DNA from: DASQPA01 sp963757335
GTDB taxonomy: Bacteria; Acidobacteriota; Thermoanaerobaculia; Multivoradales; UBA5704
Direction: 5' to 3'
DNA: 64,000 nt
Assembly: GCA_963757335.1 (NCBI GenBank)
Contig: CAVWRJ010000008.1
Span: forward strand, 868,001 to 932,000
In this document: one piece after another, positions 16,337 to 24,548 of the stretch
Layout of the letters: every line of letters begins with the position of its first letter
Position numbering within the stretch: position 1 is the stretch's first letter
Translations under genes and position numbers: made by a program
Notes under the pieces: generated by a model
Database searches by the model: none
What the model was told of the DNA's origin: nothing
Seen by the model: only the letters and a program-made list of their open reading frames with translations

Positions 16337-18229
16337 TTAGTCCTGATCGACCGGCGAATCCGGCAGCACCGTCCGCCGGCCGAGGCCGACGACCCCGGCG
16401 GGGCCCACCCGCCGTTTGCGGCGGTGTCCGCCCTTCATGGCCTGGATCATGTCGTCCAAGGGGAACTTCGGGGTGCGATCGTCCTTGAGCAGGCCGTTGA
16501 CCTCCTGGTAGGTATCGGCGAACTGGGTGTAGCAGAAGCCGGAGAGGAGGCTGAGCGAGCCCACCACCTGGAGGAGGTCGGCGTAGAGCCCGGCGAGCTG
16601 GTCCGGGGTCTTCGCCCGCGAGTAGCCCCAGGTGCCCTTGGTGCTCGCCGAGAAGGCGATGCCGCCGAACTCGGTCAGCATGACCGGCAGGTCGGCCTGG
16701 CCGTTCTCCTCCAGCACCAGGAGGCGGCCGCCCGGCCGCTCGCTCTTGAACAGCCGCGGCAGCAGGTCCTCGGCGTGGTAGCGGCGGCCGATCTTCTGGG
16801 GGTCGGCGTCGTAGTCGTGAATGCCGATGATGTCGGTCGCGACGCTCTCCCAGCCGTCGTTGCCGATCACCGGCCGGGTGGGGTCGAAGGTCTTGGTCAG
16901 GTGGTAGAGGGCGCGCACCCAGTGGCGCTCGGACTGGCTGTCGGGGAGATTCGGCACCCCCCAGGACTCGTTGAACGGCACCCAGGCGATGATGCAGGGG
17001 TGGCTGTAGTCGCGGCGGATGACGTCCATCCACTCGCGGGTGAGCCGCTGCACCGCCCGCTTGTTGAAGCGGTAGGCGGACGGCATCTCCTCCCAGACCA
17101 GGAGCCCGAGCCTGTCGGCCCAGTAGAGGTAGCGCGGGTCCTCGATCTTCTGGTGCTTGCGCACCCCGTTGAAGCCCATCGCCTTGGCGAGCTCGACGTC
17201 CTTTTTCAAGGCGGCATCGCCGGGAGGCGTGAGGCCGGTCTCCGGCCAGTAGCCCTGGTCGAGCACCATCCGCAGGGTGTAGGGGCGGCCGTTGAGGAGC
17301 ACCCGGTTGCCCTGGGTGGCGACGGTGCGCAGCGCGGTGTAGCTCTTGACCTCGTCCAGGAGGGCGCCACGGTCGGCCCAGAGCTGGAGATGGGCCTCGA
17401 TCAGGTTGGGGCGCTCCGGGTTCCAGAGGAGCTCGTTTCGATAGTCGTCGATCCCGGGGTCGGAGAGGGCGATCCGGCGATGGATCTCGCCGGCGACGAT
17501 GGTGTAGGTGTCGTCGGCCAGGGTCGTGTAGCTGTCGGCGGCCGGGTCCTTTCCGCGGGCGCGGAGCTTGACCCCCAGGCGCAGCAGGTCGCGCGGCTCG
17601 CCGCCCAGCCAGGCCTCGAAGCCGATCTCCCAGCGTTCGAGGCTCGGGGTCCAGCGCAGGTTGTTGAGGAAGGTCCGCGGCACCTTCTCCAGCCAGACCG
17701 TCTGCCAGATGCCGGTCGTCCGCGGATACCAGATGCCGTGCGGCTTCAGTTGCCAGTCCTGCTTGCCGCGCGGCTTGGCGAGGTCGGCCGGGTCGTCGTC
17801 CGCCCGGACCTCGAGGGTCTGCGGGCCGGGGCTGGTGAGGTAGCGGGTGATGTCGGCGGTGAACGGGGTATAGCCCCCCTCGTGCTGGGCGACCAGGCAG
17901 CCGTTCAACCACACCGCGGCCGCCCAGTCGACCGCCCCGAAGTGGAGCAGGAGATGCTGGCCGTCGACGAGCTCGGGAGCCTCGAAGGTGCGGCGGTACC
18001 AGCAGCGCCGGTAAAAGCCGGTGTCGCCGATGCCGGAGGCCGGGGTCTCCGGGGAGAAGGGGACGACGATCCTGGATTTCCAGGCGACCTCGCCGGGCAC
18101 CTGCCACTTCCCCTCGGGATCGAGAGCGAAGTCCCAGGGGCCATTGAGCGAGGTCCACTCCGCGCGTTCGAGCTGCGGGCGAGGGTAGCCATGGGAGTCG
18201 AGGAGGGATTTTTTCGGTCGTCTGGGCAT
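16337..18229 (-). CDS. glycoside hydrolase family 2 protein (beta-galactosidase/glucuronidase type)
   Basis: 630 residues. The N-terminal sugar-binding beta sandwich (SLNGPWDFALD, GFYRRCWYRRTF, HFGAVDWAAAVWLNG) is followed by an immunoglobulin-like domain and the TIM barrel. The catalytic acid/base is in VPFNESWG and the nucleophile in LTEFGG. No signal peptide is seen from the ATG at 18229, so it acts on imported sugar. Being first in an operon with galT and galK, beta-galactosidase activity is the most likely role; beta-glucuronidase or mannosidase cannot be excluded by sequence alone. The Shine-Dalgarno is weak. Confidence 0.85.
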   Translation of the reverse strand: MPRRPKKSLLDSHGYPRPQLERAEWTSLNGPWDFALDPEGKWQVPGEVAWKSRIVVPFSPETPASGIGDTGFYRRCWYRRTFEAPELVDGQHLLLHFGAVDWAAAVWLNGCLVAQHEGGYTPFTADITRYLTSPGPQTLEVRADDDPADLAKPRGKQDWQLKPHGIWYPRTTGIWQTVWLEKVPRTFLNNLRWTPSLERWEIGFEAWLGGEPRDLLRLGVKLRARGKDPAADSYTTLADDTYTIVAGEIHRRIALSDPGIDDYRNELLWNPERPNLIEAHLQLWADRGALLDEVKSYTALRTVATQGNRVLLNGRPYTLRMVLDQGYWPETGLTPPGDAALKKDVELAKAMGFNGVRKHQKIEDPRYLYWADRLGLLVWEEMPSAYRFNKRAVQRLTREWMDVIRRDYSHPCIIAWVPFNESWGVPNLPDSQSERHWVRALYHLTKTFDPTRPVIGNDGWESVATDIIGIHDYDADPQKIGRRYHAEDLLPRLFKSERPGGRLLVLEENGQADLPVMLTEFGGIAFSASTKGTWGYSRAKTPDQLAGLYADLLQVVGSLSLLSGFCYTQFADTYQEVNGLLKDDRTPKFPLDDMIQAMKGGHRRKRRVGPAGVVGLGRRTVLPDSPVDQD

Positions 18230-18262
18230 TGAGGGTGCGAAGAGTGCAAGAGGTGAGCCAAT

Positions 18263-19081
18263 GTGGGGATTACCCCTCCGTGTGCCGTCCCGGCCCCTAT
18301 AATCACCCCGGTGTCCCCACCCGCCAGGAGGATCGCGAGCCGCTTCGTGGAGGTCGGCGGCCTCCGGGTGCACGTGCGGCTCTCCACCGATCCAGCGGTG
18401 GGGGGCCAAGCCCCTCTAGTGCTCGTCCACGGGCTCGGGGTCTCGTCCCGCTACATGATGCCCCTGGCCGAGCTTCTCGCCGCGGGCCGGCCGGTCTACG
18501 CGCCGGACATCCCGGGGTTCGGCGAGAGCGACAAGCCCCGGCGAACCCTCGACATCCACGAGCAGGCGGAGTTCCTCGCCGGCTGGATGCCGGCCCTGGG
18601 GCTCGACCGGGCGGACTTCCTCGGCCACTCGCTCGGCTGCCAGGTGGTGGCGGACCTCGCCTTCCATCATCCGGAGCGGATCCTCCGGCTGGCGCTCGCC
18701 GCCCCGACGATCGACGCCGCCGGGCGGAGCCTGCCGCAAGAGCTGGGGCGGCTCCTCCTCGACTCCTGGCGGGAGCCCTTCTCGCTCGTCCCCATCGTCG
18801 TCGTCGACTACTGGAAAGCCGGTCTCGGGCGGGCGCTCCGCACTCTTCGCCATGCCCTGGCCGACCGGATCGAGGACAAGCTCCCGAGCCTCCCGATGCC
18901 GGCCCTCGTCCTCCGCGGCGAGCGCGATCCGGTCGTCTCCGAGCGCTGGACCGAGCGGGTCCGCGACCTGCTGCCGCAGGGGCGCCTCGCGATCGTCGCC
19001 CGGGCGGCGCACGCCTTCCACTACAGTTCCCCTCGCGAGGTGGCCGACCTCCTGATACGGTTCCTCGACGAGGACCGCTGA
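18263..19081 (+). CDS. alpha/beta hydrolase
   Basis: 272 residues of alpha/beta-hydrolase fold: oxyanion loop LVLVHGLGVSSRY, nucleophile elbow FLGHSLGCQ, acid region LRGERDPVV and catalytic His in AAHAFHYSSP. It resembles the soluble esterase/C-C hydrolase group. AGAGGTGAG precedes the ATG; a GTG at 18311 is an alternative that trims the proline-rich start. The stop directly abuts the next ATG (TGAATG), so it is co-transcribed with the hydantoinase B gene. Substrate unknown. Confidence 0.8.
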   Translation: MGITPPCAVPAPIITPVSPPARRIASRFVEVGGLRVHVRLSTDPAVGGQAPLVLVHGLGVSSRYMMPLAELLAAGRPVYAPDIPGFGESDKPRRTLDIHEQAEFLAGWMPALGLDRADFLGHSLGCQVVADLAFHHPERILRLALAAPTIDAAGRSLPQELGRLLLDSWREPFSLVPIVVVDYWKAGLGRALRTLRHALADRIEDKLPSLPMPALVLRGERDPVVSERWTERVRDLLPQGRLAIVARAAHAFHYSSPREVADLLIRFLDEDR

Positions 19082-20668
19082 ATGTCCAGCCGACCGAACC
19101 CCGCCCACCCCGCCCGCCCCGCCAGTGCCCCGGACGCTGTCGTCCTGGAGCTCTTCACCAACCGCTTCTCGGGGATCGCGGCGGAGATGGGGGAGATGCT
19201 GAAGAGGACGGCGGTGTCGACCAACGTCAAGGAGCGGCTCGACTTCTCCTGCGCTCTCTTGGACCCGCTCGGGGGGCTGGTGGCGAACGCCCCGCACATC
19301 CCCGTCCATCTGGGGGCCCTCGGGCTCTGCGTGCGGCGGCTGCGGGAGACGATCCCGATGGGACCGGGGGACGTGGTGGTCACCAACCACCCCGGCTTCG
19401 GCGGCTCCCACCTGCCGGACGTGACGGTCGTGGCGCCGGTTTTCCTCCCCGACGGCGCCCTCCTGGGCTATGTGGCCAACCGGGCCCATCACGCCGAGAT
19501 CGGCGGCATCCGCCCCGGCTCCATGCCGCCTCAGGCGACCCGGCTGGTGGAGGAGGGGGTGGTGATCGCCCCGACCTACCTCGTCCAGGCGGGGAAGCCC
19601 CGCTTCGAGGAGCTGCGGCAGCTCCTGACCACCGCTCCCTACCCCACCCGGGCGGTGGAGGAGAACCTGGCCGACCTGCGCGCCGCGGCGGCGGCGAACC
19701 ATCGCGGTGCCGAGGCCCTGAAGGGCCTGGCCCTTGCCCATGGGGCCGCCGCCGTCCGCAACGCCATGACCGCCCTGGAAGACCGGGCGGCGGAGCGGGT
19801 GAGCGCCGCCCTCTCCGCGCTCGCTCCCGGCGAGCGCCGGGCGGCCGAGCGGCTGGACGACGGGACCCCCATCCGGGTGACCCTGACGATCCGGGGCGGC
19901 GAGGCGGTGATCGACTTCGCCGGCACCGGGCCGGTCCATCCGGGGAACTTGAACGCCCCGCCCGCGGTGTCGCGGAGCGCCGTCCTCTACTGCCTGCGCC
20001 TGTTGATCGCCGAGCCTCTGCCCTTGAACGAGGGGTTCCTGCGGCCGGTCGAGATCCGGGTCCCCCCGGGGCTCCTTGATCCGCCCTTCCCGGAAGACCC
20101 CGCGCTCTGCCCGGCGGTCGTGGGGGGGAACGTCGAGACCAGTCAGCGGGTGGTCGACACGCTCCTCGCCGCCCTCGGGATCGCCGCCTGCAGCCAGGGG
20201 ACGATGAACAACGTCCTCTTCGGGAGCGAGCGCTTCGGCTACTACGAGACGGTCTGCGGCGGCGCCGGGGCCGGGCCGGGGTGGGCGGGCGCCTCGGCGG
20301 TCCACACCCATATGACCAACACCCGGATCACCGACCCCGAGCTTCTGGAGCACCGCTACCCGGTCCGCCTGGAGCGCTTCGCCATCCGTAGCGGCTCGGG
20401 CGGCGCCGGCGCCTTTCCCGGCGGCGACGGCGCGGTCAGGGAGATCACCTTTCTCGCCCCGATGTCGCTCTCCGTCCTCACCCAGCACCGGGTGGAGGTC
20501 CCCTACGGCCGGGAGGGCGGCGAGCCCGGCCTCCCCGGCCGCCAACGCCTGGTGCGCGCCGCGGGCGAGAGCGAGGAGCTGGCCTCGGTCGACGGCCGCG
20601 AGGTCGGTCCCGGCGACCGGCTGATCCTGGAGACCCCGGGCGGGGGCGGGTGGGGATTTCCGGGGTGA
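19082..20668 (+). CDS. hydantoinase B / 5-oxoprolinase family protein
   Basis: 528 residues of the HyuB family, the ATP-dependent hydantoin/oxoproline-hydrolysing large component. Recognisable segments are ERLDFSCALLDP, ANAPHIPVHLG, GDVVVTNHPGFGGSHLPDVT and ANRAHHAEIGG, then GNVETSQRVVDT and AGAGPGWAGASAVHTHMTNT. HyuB usually works with HyuA, the ATP-binding part, as a neighbour or fusion. No HyuA is visible here, so function would need a distant partner. It is tightly packed between the alpha/beta hydrolase and the metalloprotease gene. Confidence 0.85.
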   Translation: MSSRPNPAHPARPASAPDAVVLELFTNRFSGIAAEMGEMLKRTAVSTNVKERLDFSCALLDPLGGLVANAPHIPVHLGALGLCVRRLRETIPMGPGDVVVTNHPGFGGSHLPDVTVVAPVFLPDGALLGYVANRAHHAEIGGIRPGSMPPQATRLVEEGVVIAPTYLVQAGKPRFEELRQLLTTAPYPTRAVEENLADLRAAAAANHRGAEALKGLALAHGAAAVRNAMTALEDRAAERVSAALSALAPGERRAAERLDDGTPIRVTLTIRGGEAVIDFAGTGPVHPGNLNAPPAVSRSAVLYCLRLLIAEPLPLNEGFLRPVEIRVPPGLLDPPFPEDPALCPAVVGGNVETSQRVVDTLLAALGIAACSQGTMNNVLFGSERFGYYETVCGGAGAGPGWAGASAVHTHMTNTRITDPELLEHRYPVRLERFAIRSGSGGAGAFPGGDGAVREITFLAPMSLSVLTQHRVEVPYGREGGEPGLPGRQRLVRAAGESEELASVDGREVGPGDRLILETPGGGGWGFPG

Positions 20669-22098
20669 GGAAGGTCGCCTCTATAAAGAGGAAGGGCCGT
20701 CTTCTTCTCTCCGCCCTCGCCCTCCTGATCCCCCTCGCCTGCGGCACCCCGCCGGCCGCGCGGACCTCCGTACCGTCGCCCGCCGATCCGCCGACTGCCC
20801 AGCCAGTCTCGCCGGTTGCCGTGGAGCAGGAGCTGGAGAAGATCGTCGGTGCCTCCGTCTCCTCGGGACGGAGCTTCTGGCCCGGCTTCGACCCGCTTGC
20901 CGTTCCCTTGGCGCTCTACGACGGCGAGGCCACCTGGCTCTTCCGGCACCCGAAACCGCCGCCCGAGTTCGGCCCCGGCCAGGGCGGTGCGCGGATCGCC
21001 GACGGCCGGCCCGAGTCGCTCCGGGCGAACACCGGGGCGCAGATCGGCGGCGTTGCCACCGCCACCCTCCTCCTGACCGGCGCCCATTCCGCCCATGACT
21101 GGGCGGCGGTGGCGGTGCACGAGGCCTTCCACGTCTTCGCCCGCGAGCACCATCCCACCTGGTCGGGGGACGAGATGGAGCTCTTCGTCTACCCCATAGA
21201 GGACCAGGGACCGCTGACCCTCCGCCGGGAGGAGACCCAGGCCCTGCGCCACGCCCTCGCCGCCGGAGACTCGGTGGAGACCGCCTGTTGGGCGGACTTG
21301 GCCGTCCACTTGCGAAAGGACCGCTTCGCCCTCCTGCCCAAAGAGGCCGCCGCCTACGAGCGAGGGACCGAGCTCAACGAGGGGCTCGCGACCTACGTCG
21401 AGGGGCTCGCCCGCGGAGAGACCCGGATGGACCTGCCGGCCGACGACTTCCCCGTAGAGAAGGTGCGCGACCGGGCCTACGCCGTGGGCCGGACCGAGGC
21501 GATCCTCCTCGACCGGCTGGAGCCTGCCTGGAAGGAGCGCCTCGACAGCGCCAAGGCGGCGCAGCCCGGCACCCTCGACGAGCTGCTCGCCGCTGCCGTC
21601 AATGCCGGCCGGCCGGGATCGCCCCCCTGCGATCTCTCCCCGGGGGAGAGGGCGACGGCGGCCCGGCGGGCGGGGGAGGATCTGGCCCGGCTCGCGAGCG
21701 AGCGGCAGTCCGCCCGCGCCGCCTTCCTCGGCCGGCCCGGCTGGTCGGTCATCGTGATGGCAGGCGACGACCCGCTCTGGCCGCAGAAGTTCGACCCCTT
21801 GAACGTCCTGCGCTTGGGGGACGGCGAGGTCCTCCACCGGCGCTGGCTGAAGCTCGGCAACGCCGACGCCGAGTTCGAGGTGCTGGACCGCGAGGCTTTG
21901 ACCGTGGCCGTGGGTCCCCACCCGTTCCTTCAGGGGGTGCGGCAGCTGACCGTGACCGGCCTCCCGGAGAAGCCGGAGGTGCACGAGCGCGCGGGCTGGG
22001 CGCGGCTGGACCTTCCGGGGTTCACCGCCAAGCTCAAGAAAGCGACGGTCGAGGTGTCGGGACATGAATTGCGCATAAAGCTTGGTGCGCTAAAATAG
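20665..22098 (+). CDS. lipoprotein zinc metalloprotease (HExxH...NE gluzincin type)
   Basis: About 477 residues from a GTG overlapping the previous stop as GTGA (a GTG at 20650 is possible). A basic n-region, a hydrophobic core and lipobox IPLAC mark a lipoprotein. The zinc site is AVHEAFHVFAREH, with the third ligand in NEGLATYVEG about 90 residues later. The C-terminal ~100 residues are beta-rich. It acts on the periplasmic or outer face; the natural substrate is unknown. It lies 41 bases upstream of the small leader-like peptide gene. As an extracytoplasmic enzyme it might trim an exported peptide, but that is inference only. Confidence 0.75.
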   Translation: MRKVASIKRKGRLLLSALALLIPLACGTPPAARTSVPSPADPPTAQPVSPVAVEQELEKIVGASVSSGRSFWPGFDPLAVPLALYDGEATWLFRHPKPPPEFGPGQGGARIADGRPESLRANTGAQIGGVATATLLLTGAHSAHDWAAVAVHEAFHVFAREHHPTWSGDEMELFVYPIEDQGPLTLRREETQALRHALAAGDSVETACWADLAVHLRKDRFALLPKEAAAYERGTELNEGLATYVEGLARGETRMDLPADDFPVEKVRDRAYAVGRTEAILLDRLEPAWKERLDSAKAAQPGTLDELLAAAVNAGRPGSPPCDLSPGERATAARRAGEDLARLASERQSARAAFLGRPGWSVIVMAGDDPLWPQKFDPLNVLRLGDGEVLHRRWLKLGNADAEFEVLDREALTVAVGPHPFLQGVRQLTVTGLPEKPEVHERAGWARLDLPGFTAKLKKATVEVSGHELRIKLGALK

Positions 22099-22103
22099 GG
22101 GCA

Positions 22104-22117
22104 CCGGCAAATGCCGG
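22104..22117. promoter_or_regulatory. small hairpin between protease and precursor peptide genes
   Basis: CCGGCA-AA-TGCCGG, a 6-bp stem with a tight loop, immediately upstream of the AAGGAG that serves the small peptide. It could be an mRNA processing or stabilising site; weak evidence. Confidence 0.3.
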
Positions 22118-22139
22118 GAATTTCAACGAAGGAGACTCC

Positions 22140-22292
22140 GTGAAAAAGCAGACCCCCAAGAAGCTGACCCTGCAGAGAGAGACGCTGACGAACCTGGAGC
22201 AGGTGACCGGCGGCTCGAAGTTGAACGACACGGTCTATCATCCTCCTCTCAAGTCAGCGAACTGCGAAACTGCGGGCGGTTCGTACGCTTGA
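22140..22292 (+). CDS. class I lanthipeptide-type RiPP precursor peptide
   Basis: A 50-residue peptide with GTG start and AAGGAG five bases upstream. The leader is KKLTLQRETLTNLEQVTGG, matching the KKL-L-KET---L----GG leader pattern I know from class I lanthipeptide/natural-product precursor families of Bacteroidota and Acidobacteriota. Cleavage after GG would release a 25-residue core starting SKLNDTVYHPP, with one Cys and several Ser/Thr (S1, T6, S15, T19, S23 of the core). That would suit one thioether ring. No LanB, LanC, LanM, C39 peptidase or exporter is in the window, so modification would rely on distant genes. Downstream DNA is repetitive. Confidence 0.7.
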   Translation: MKKQTPKKLTLQRETLTNLEQVTGGSKLNDTVYHPPLKSANCETAGGSYA

Positions 22293-22806
22293 CCTCTCTA
22301 GGCGGGGCCGGGGCGTAGGTGCGCTCCGGCCTGCCGCTGCCGCAGCACCTCGTAGAGAGCCAGGCCGGCCGGAAGGAGACGCTGTGGACGTCGAGGCCTC
22401 GCCGGAGATAAATCTCCGGGCTAGGAGCTACGCCGGCTGAAGCCGGCTTCGAAGCGATCAGGTACACGCCACACCGACCGAAGCGAGAGTGCCGGCCGCG
22501 ATTTCCCTGATAACCGACTCGAATGCCTTCTGGCCTCTAAGCCGGCTTTAGCCGGCGTAGCTTAGCCCGGAGATTTATCTCCGGGCGGAGCTCCCCCGGC
22601 CCGCCGCTGCCGCAGCACCTCATAGAGAGCCAGGGCGACCGGAAGGAGACGCTGTGGACGTCGAGGCCTCGCCGGAGATAAATCTCCGGGCTAGGAGCTA
22701 CGCCGGCTGAAGCCGGCTTCGAAGTGATCAGGTACACGCCACACCGACCGAAGCGAGAGTGCCGGCCGCGATTTCCGTGACAACCGACTCGAATGCCTTC
22801 TGGCTT
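22293..22806. repeat. tandem ~270-bp duplication carrying trmL 3'-end copies and palindromic REP-like modules
   Basis: The motif beginning CGCCGCTGCCGCAGCACCT recurs at about 22331, 22601 and 22873 (spacing 270 and 272). The last copy is inside trmL. Each unit also holds two palindromes, CCGGAGATAAATCTCCGG and GCCGGCTGAAGCCGGC, in alternating order. No convincing gene lies in this 514-base stretch. Confidence 0.8.
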
Positions 22807-23340
22807 CTAAGCCGGCTTTAGCCGGCGTAGCTTGTAGCCCGGAGATTTATCTCCGGGCGGAGCTCCCCCGGCCCGCCGCTGCCGCAGCACCTCGTAGAGA
22901 GCCAGGCCGACCGAGGTCGAGAGGTTGAGCGAGCGGAGCTCCGGGTCAATCATGGGGATGCCGACCAGCCGGTCGCGGTAGCGCTCCCGGATCTCCCGCG
23001 GGAGGCCGACGCTCTCGCGGCCGAAGACGAGGGCGACCCGCGAGGGATACGCCACGTCCCAGAATGGCCGCTCGGCCTCGGCGCTGAAAAAGAAGGGCTC
23101 CCCCAGCTCCGGCAGGGCGGCCTCCAGCTCCTCCCATCTCGGCCAGATCCGGGGGGCCACCCGCGGCCAGTAGTCGAGCCCGGCCCGGCGCAGCTCGCGT
23201 TCGCCGAGAGAAAAACCGAGCGGCTCGACGAGGTGGAGCTGGGCGCCCGCGGCGAGGCAGGTGCGGCCGGCGTTGCCGGTGTTCCAGTGGATCTCCGGCT
23301 CGACGAGGATGACGTGGAGATCGTTGAGGTCGTTGGGCAC
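22807..23340 (-). CDS. trmL: tRNA (cytidine/uridine-2'-O-)-methyltransferase, TrmL type
   Basis: 177 residues of the SPOUT methyltransferase superfamily, 2'-O-methylating the wobble base of tRNA-Leu isoacceptors. Family motifs are HVILVEPEIHWNTGNAGRTC, ALVFGRESVGLP and RSLNLSTSVGLALYEVLRQR, the last two forming the trefoil-knot SAM site. The conserved protein ends around RQRRA. The last ~16 residues (GGAPPGDKSPGYKLRRLKPA in part) are encoded by the adjacent REP-like palindromes, so the C-terminal tail is a repeat-derived extension. Confidence 0.9.
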   Translation of the reverse strand: MPNDLNDLHVILVEPEIHWNTGNAGRTCLAAGAQLHLVEPLGFSLGERELRRAGLDYWPRVAPRIWPRWEELEAALPELGEPFFFSAEAERPFWDVAYPSRVALVFGRESVGLPREIRERYRDRLVGIPMIDPELRSLNLSTSVGLALYEVLRQRRAGGAPPGDKSPGYKLRRLKPA

Positions 23341-23403
23341 GGGGGGAGCTTACCCGGAGAGGCATCGTTCTTGCCTACTCTCCCCAATCGACTGGAGCTG
23401 CCC

Positions 23404-24444
23404 ATGGCCCGCCGATCCTCCCCCTTCCAGGAAGCGCACCTCTCGACCCTCGCCATCCGCGACCTGGGGCTCCAGATCGAGGGGACCGCCTTGGAGCCGG
23501 TGATCGCGGAGTTCCGGCGGGAGCTGGAGCAGGTGGGAATCCGGAAGGTCCACCCCCGTTTCTACCTCTCGACCGAGTGGGGGGTGCCCTTCGGCACGGT
23601 GGCGATCGCCATCCCCTTCTATCTCGCCCGGCCCGACCTGACCGCCCTCCAGATCGAGCGCACCGGCTTCACCGAGGGGGTGGGGAGGTCCGACCTCCTG
23701 CGCTACCTGCGCCACGAGATGGGGCACGTGGTCAATTACGCCTACAAGCTTTACGACGAGGAGGACTGGGTGGAGTGCTTCGGCGCCATCACCCAGCCTT
23801 ACCTCGAGGAGTACCGGCCGCAGGCGTTCAGCCGCCGCTACGTCCACCACCTGCCGGGCTGGTACGCCCAGAAGCACCCGGACGAGGACTGGGCGGAGAC
23901 CTTCGCCGTCTGGATGACCCCGGGCTCGACCTGGCCGGCCGAGTACGCGGACTGGCCGGAGGCCCTGGCGAAATTGAAATACTGCGCCCGTACCCTGCGG
24001 GAGCTCGCCGACCGCGAGCCGCTGGTCACCCTGGTCGCCGATGCCGATCTCGACGAGGACGTGGGGGAGATCGCCTACAGCCTGGACCAGTATTACCGGG
24101 ATCTCGACAGGCCGCGCGAGGAGTTCCCGCCCGGTTTGGACGGGGCGCTCCGCTCGATCTTCGAGGACCTGGGCCAGCCGAACGAGGAGAGCGCCGAGGC
24201 GGTCCGCCGCCCCGCGGCCGAGCTCATCCGCCGGCTCGAACGGGACCTGCCGACCTGCATCTTCCGCTGGACCGGTCACTTCCCGGAGCGCAGCCGGGCC
24301 CTCCTGGAGCATTTAGCCGAGCGCGCCGAGGCCCTCCAGCAGGTCTACCCAGAAGATCGGGAGACCCCGGCGATCATGGCCTTGACGACCCTGGTGACGA
24401 CCCTCGCTGCGGGCTACGTGCACCGCGGGAGCTACCAGCCGTAG
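23404..24444 (+). CDS. putative zinc-binding metallopeptidase
   Basis: 346 residues. The zinc site is LLRYLRHEMGHVVNYAYKLY, with a later conserved HPDEDWAETFAVWM segment that provides the remaining ligand/acid residues. This is a family often annotated simply as putative zinc-binding metallopeptidase. There is no signal peptide, so it is cytoplasmic. In other genomes relatives sit beside ATP-grasp ligases, and an ATP-grasp gene lies 2.4 kb away here on the other strand. The ATG at 23404 was chosen over an upstream in-frame extension that overlaps trmL antisense. Confidence 0.72.
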   Translation: MARRSSPFQEAHLSTLAIRDLGLQIEGTALEPVIAEFRRELEQVGIRKVHPRFYLSTEWGVPFGTVAIAIPFYLARPDLTALQIERTGFTEGVGRSDLLRYLRHEMGHVVNYAYKLYDEEDWVECFGAITQPYLEEYRPQAFSRRYVHHLPGWYAQKHPDEDWAETFAVWMTPGSTWPAEYADWPEALAKLKYCARTLRELADREPLVTLVADADLDEDVGEIAYSLDQYYRDLDRPREEFPPGLDGALRSIFEDLGQPNEESAEAVRRPAAELIRRLERDLPTCIFRWTGHFPERSRALLEHLAERAEALQQVYPEDRETPAIMALTTLVTTLAAGYVHRGSYQP

Positions 24445-24536
24445 GAAACGGGCTCGGTTGGCTCCTGCGGGCGGGCTCCTTCGGGCGCTCCGCGCAGCCA
24501 GTCGCCCGTCCTCGGAATCCAACCGAGCCCGTTTCC
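24444..24536. repeat. dispersed palindromic repeat, copy B (likely bidirectional terminator)
   Basis: GGAAACGGGCTCGGTTGG at 24444-24461 is the exact reverse complement of 24519-24536 (18 of 18). The 57-base interior matches copies A and C. It fills the gap between two convergent stops. Confidence 0.85.
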
Positions 24537-24548
24537 CGCCCTAGGGTT

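Noticed and set aside
20665..22098. Leader peptidase for the lanthipeptide-type precursor
   Set aside because: The protein is a lipoprotein with an HExxH site and no C39 or transporter domain; double-glycine leaders are normally cut by C39 or LanP-type enzymes. Only proximity supports a link.
22249..22737. Two short similar frames inside the tandem repeat near trmL
   Set aside because: They arise from duplicated palindromic DNA and trmL-end copies, have no ribosome sites and no family similarity.
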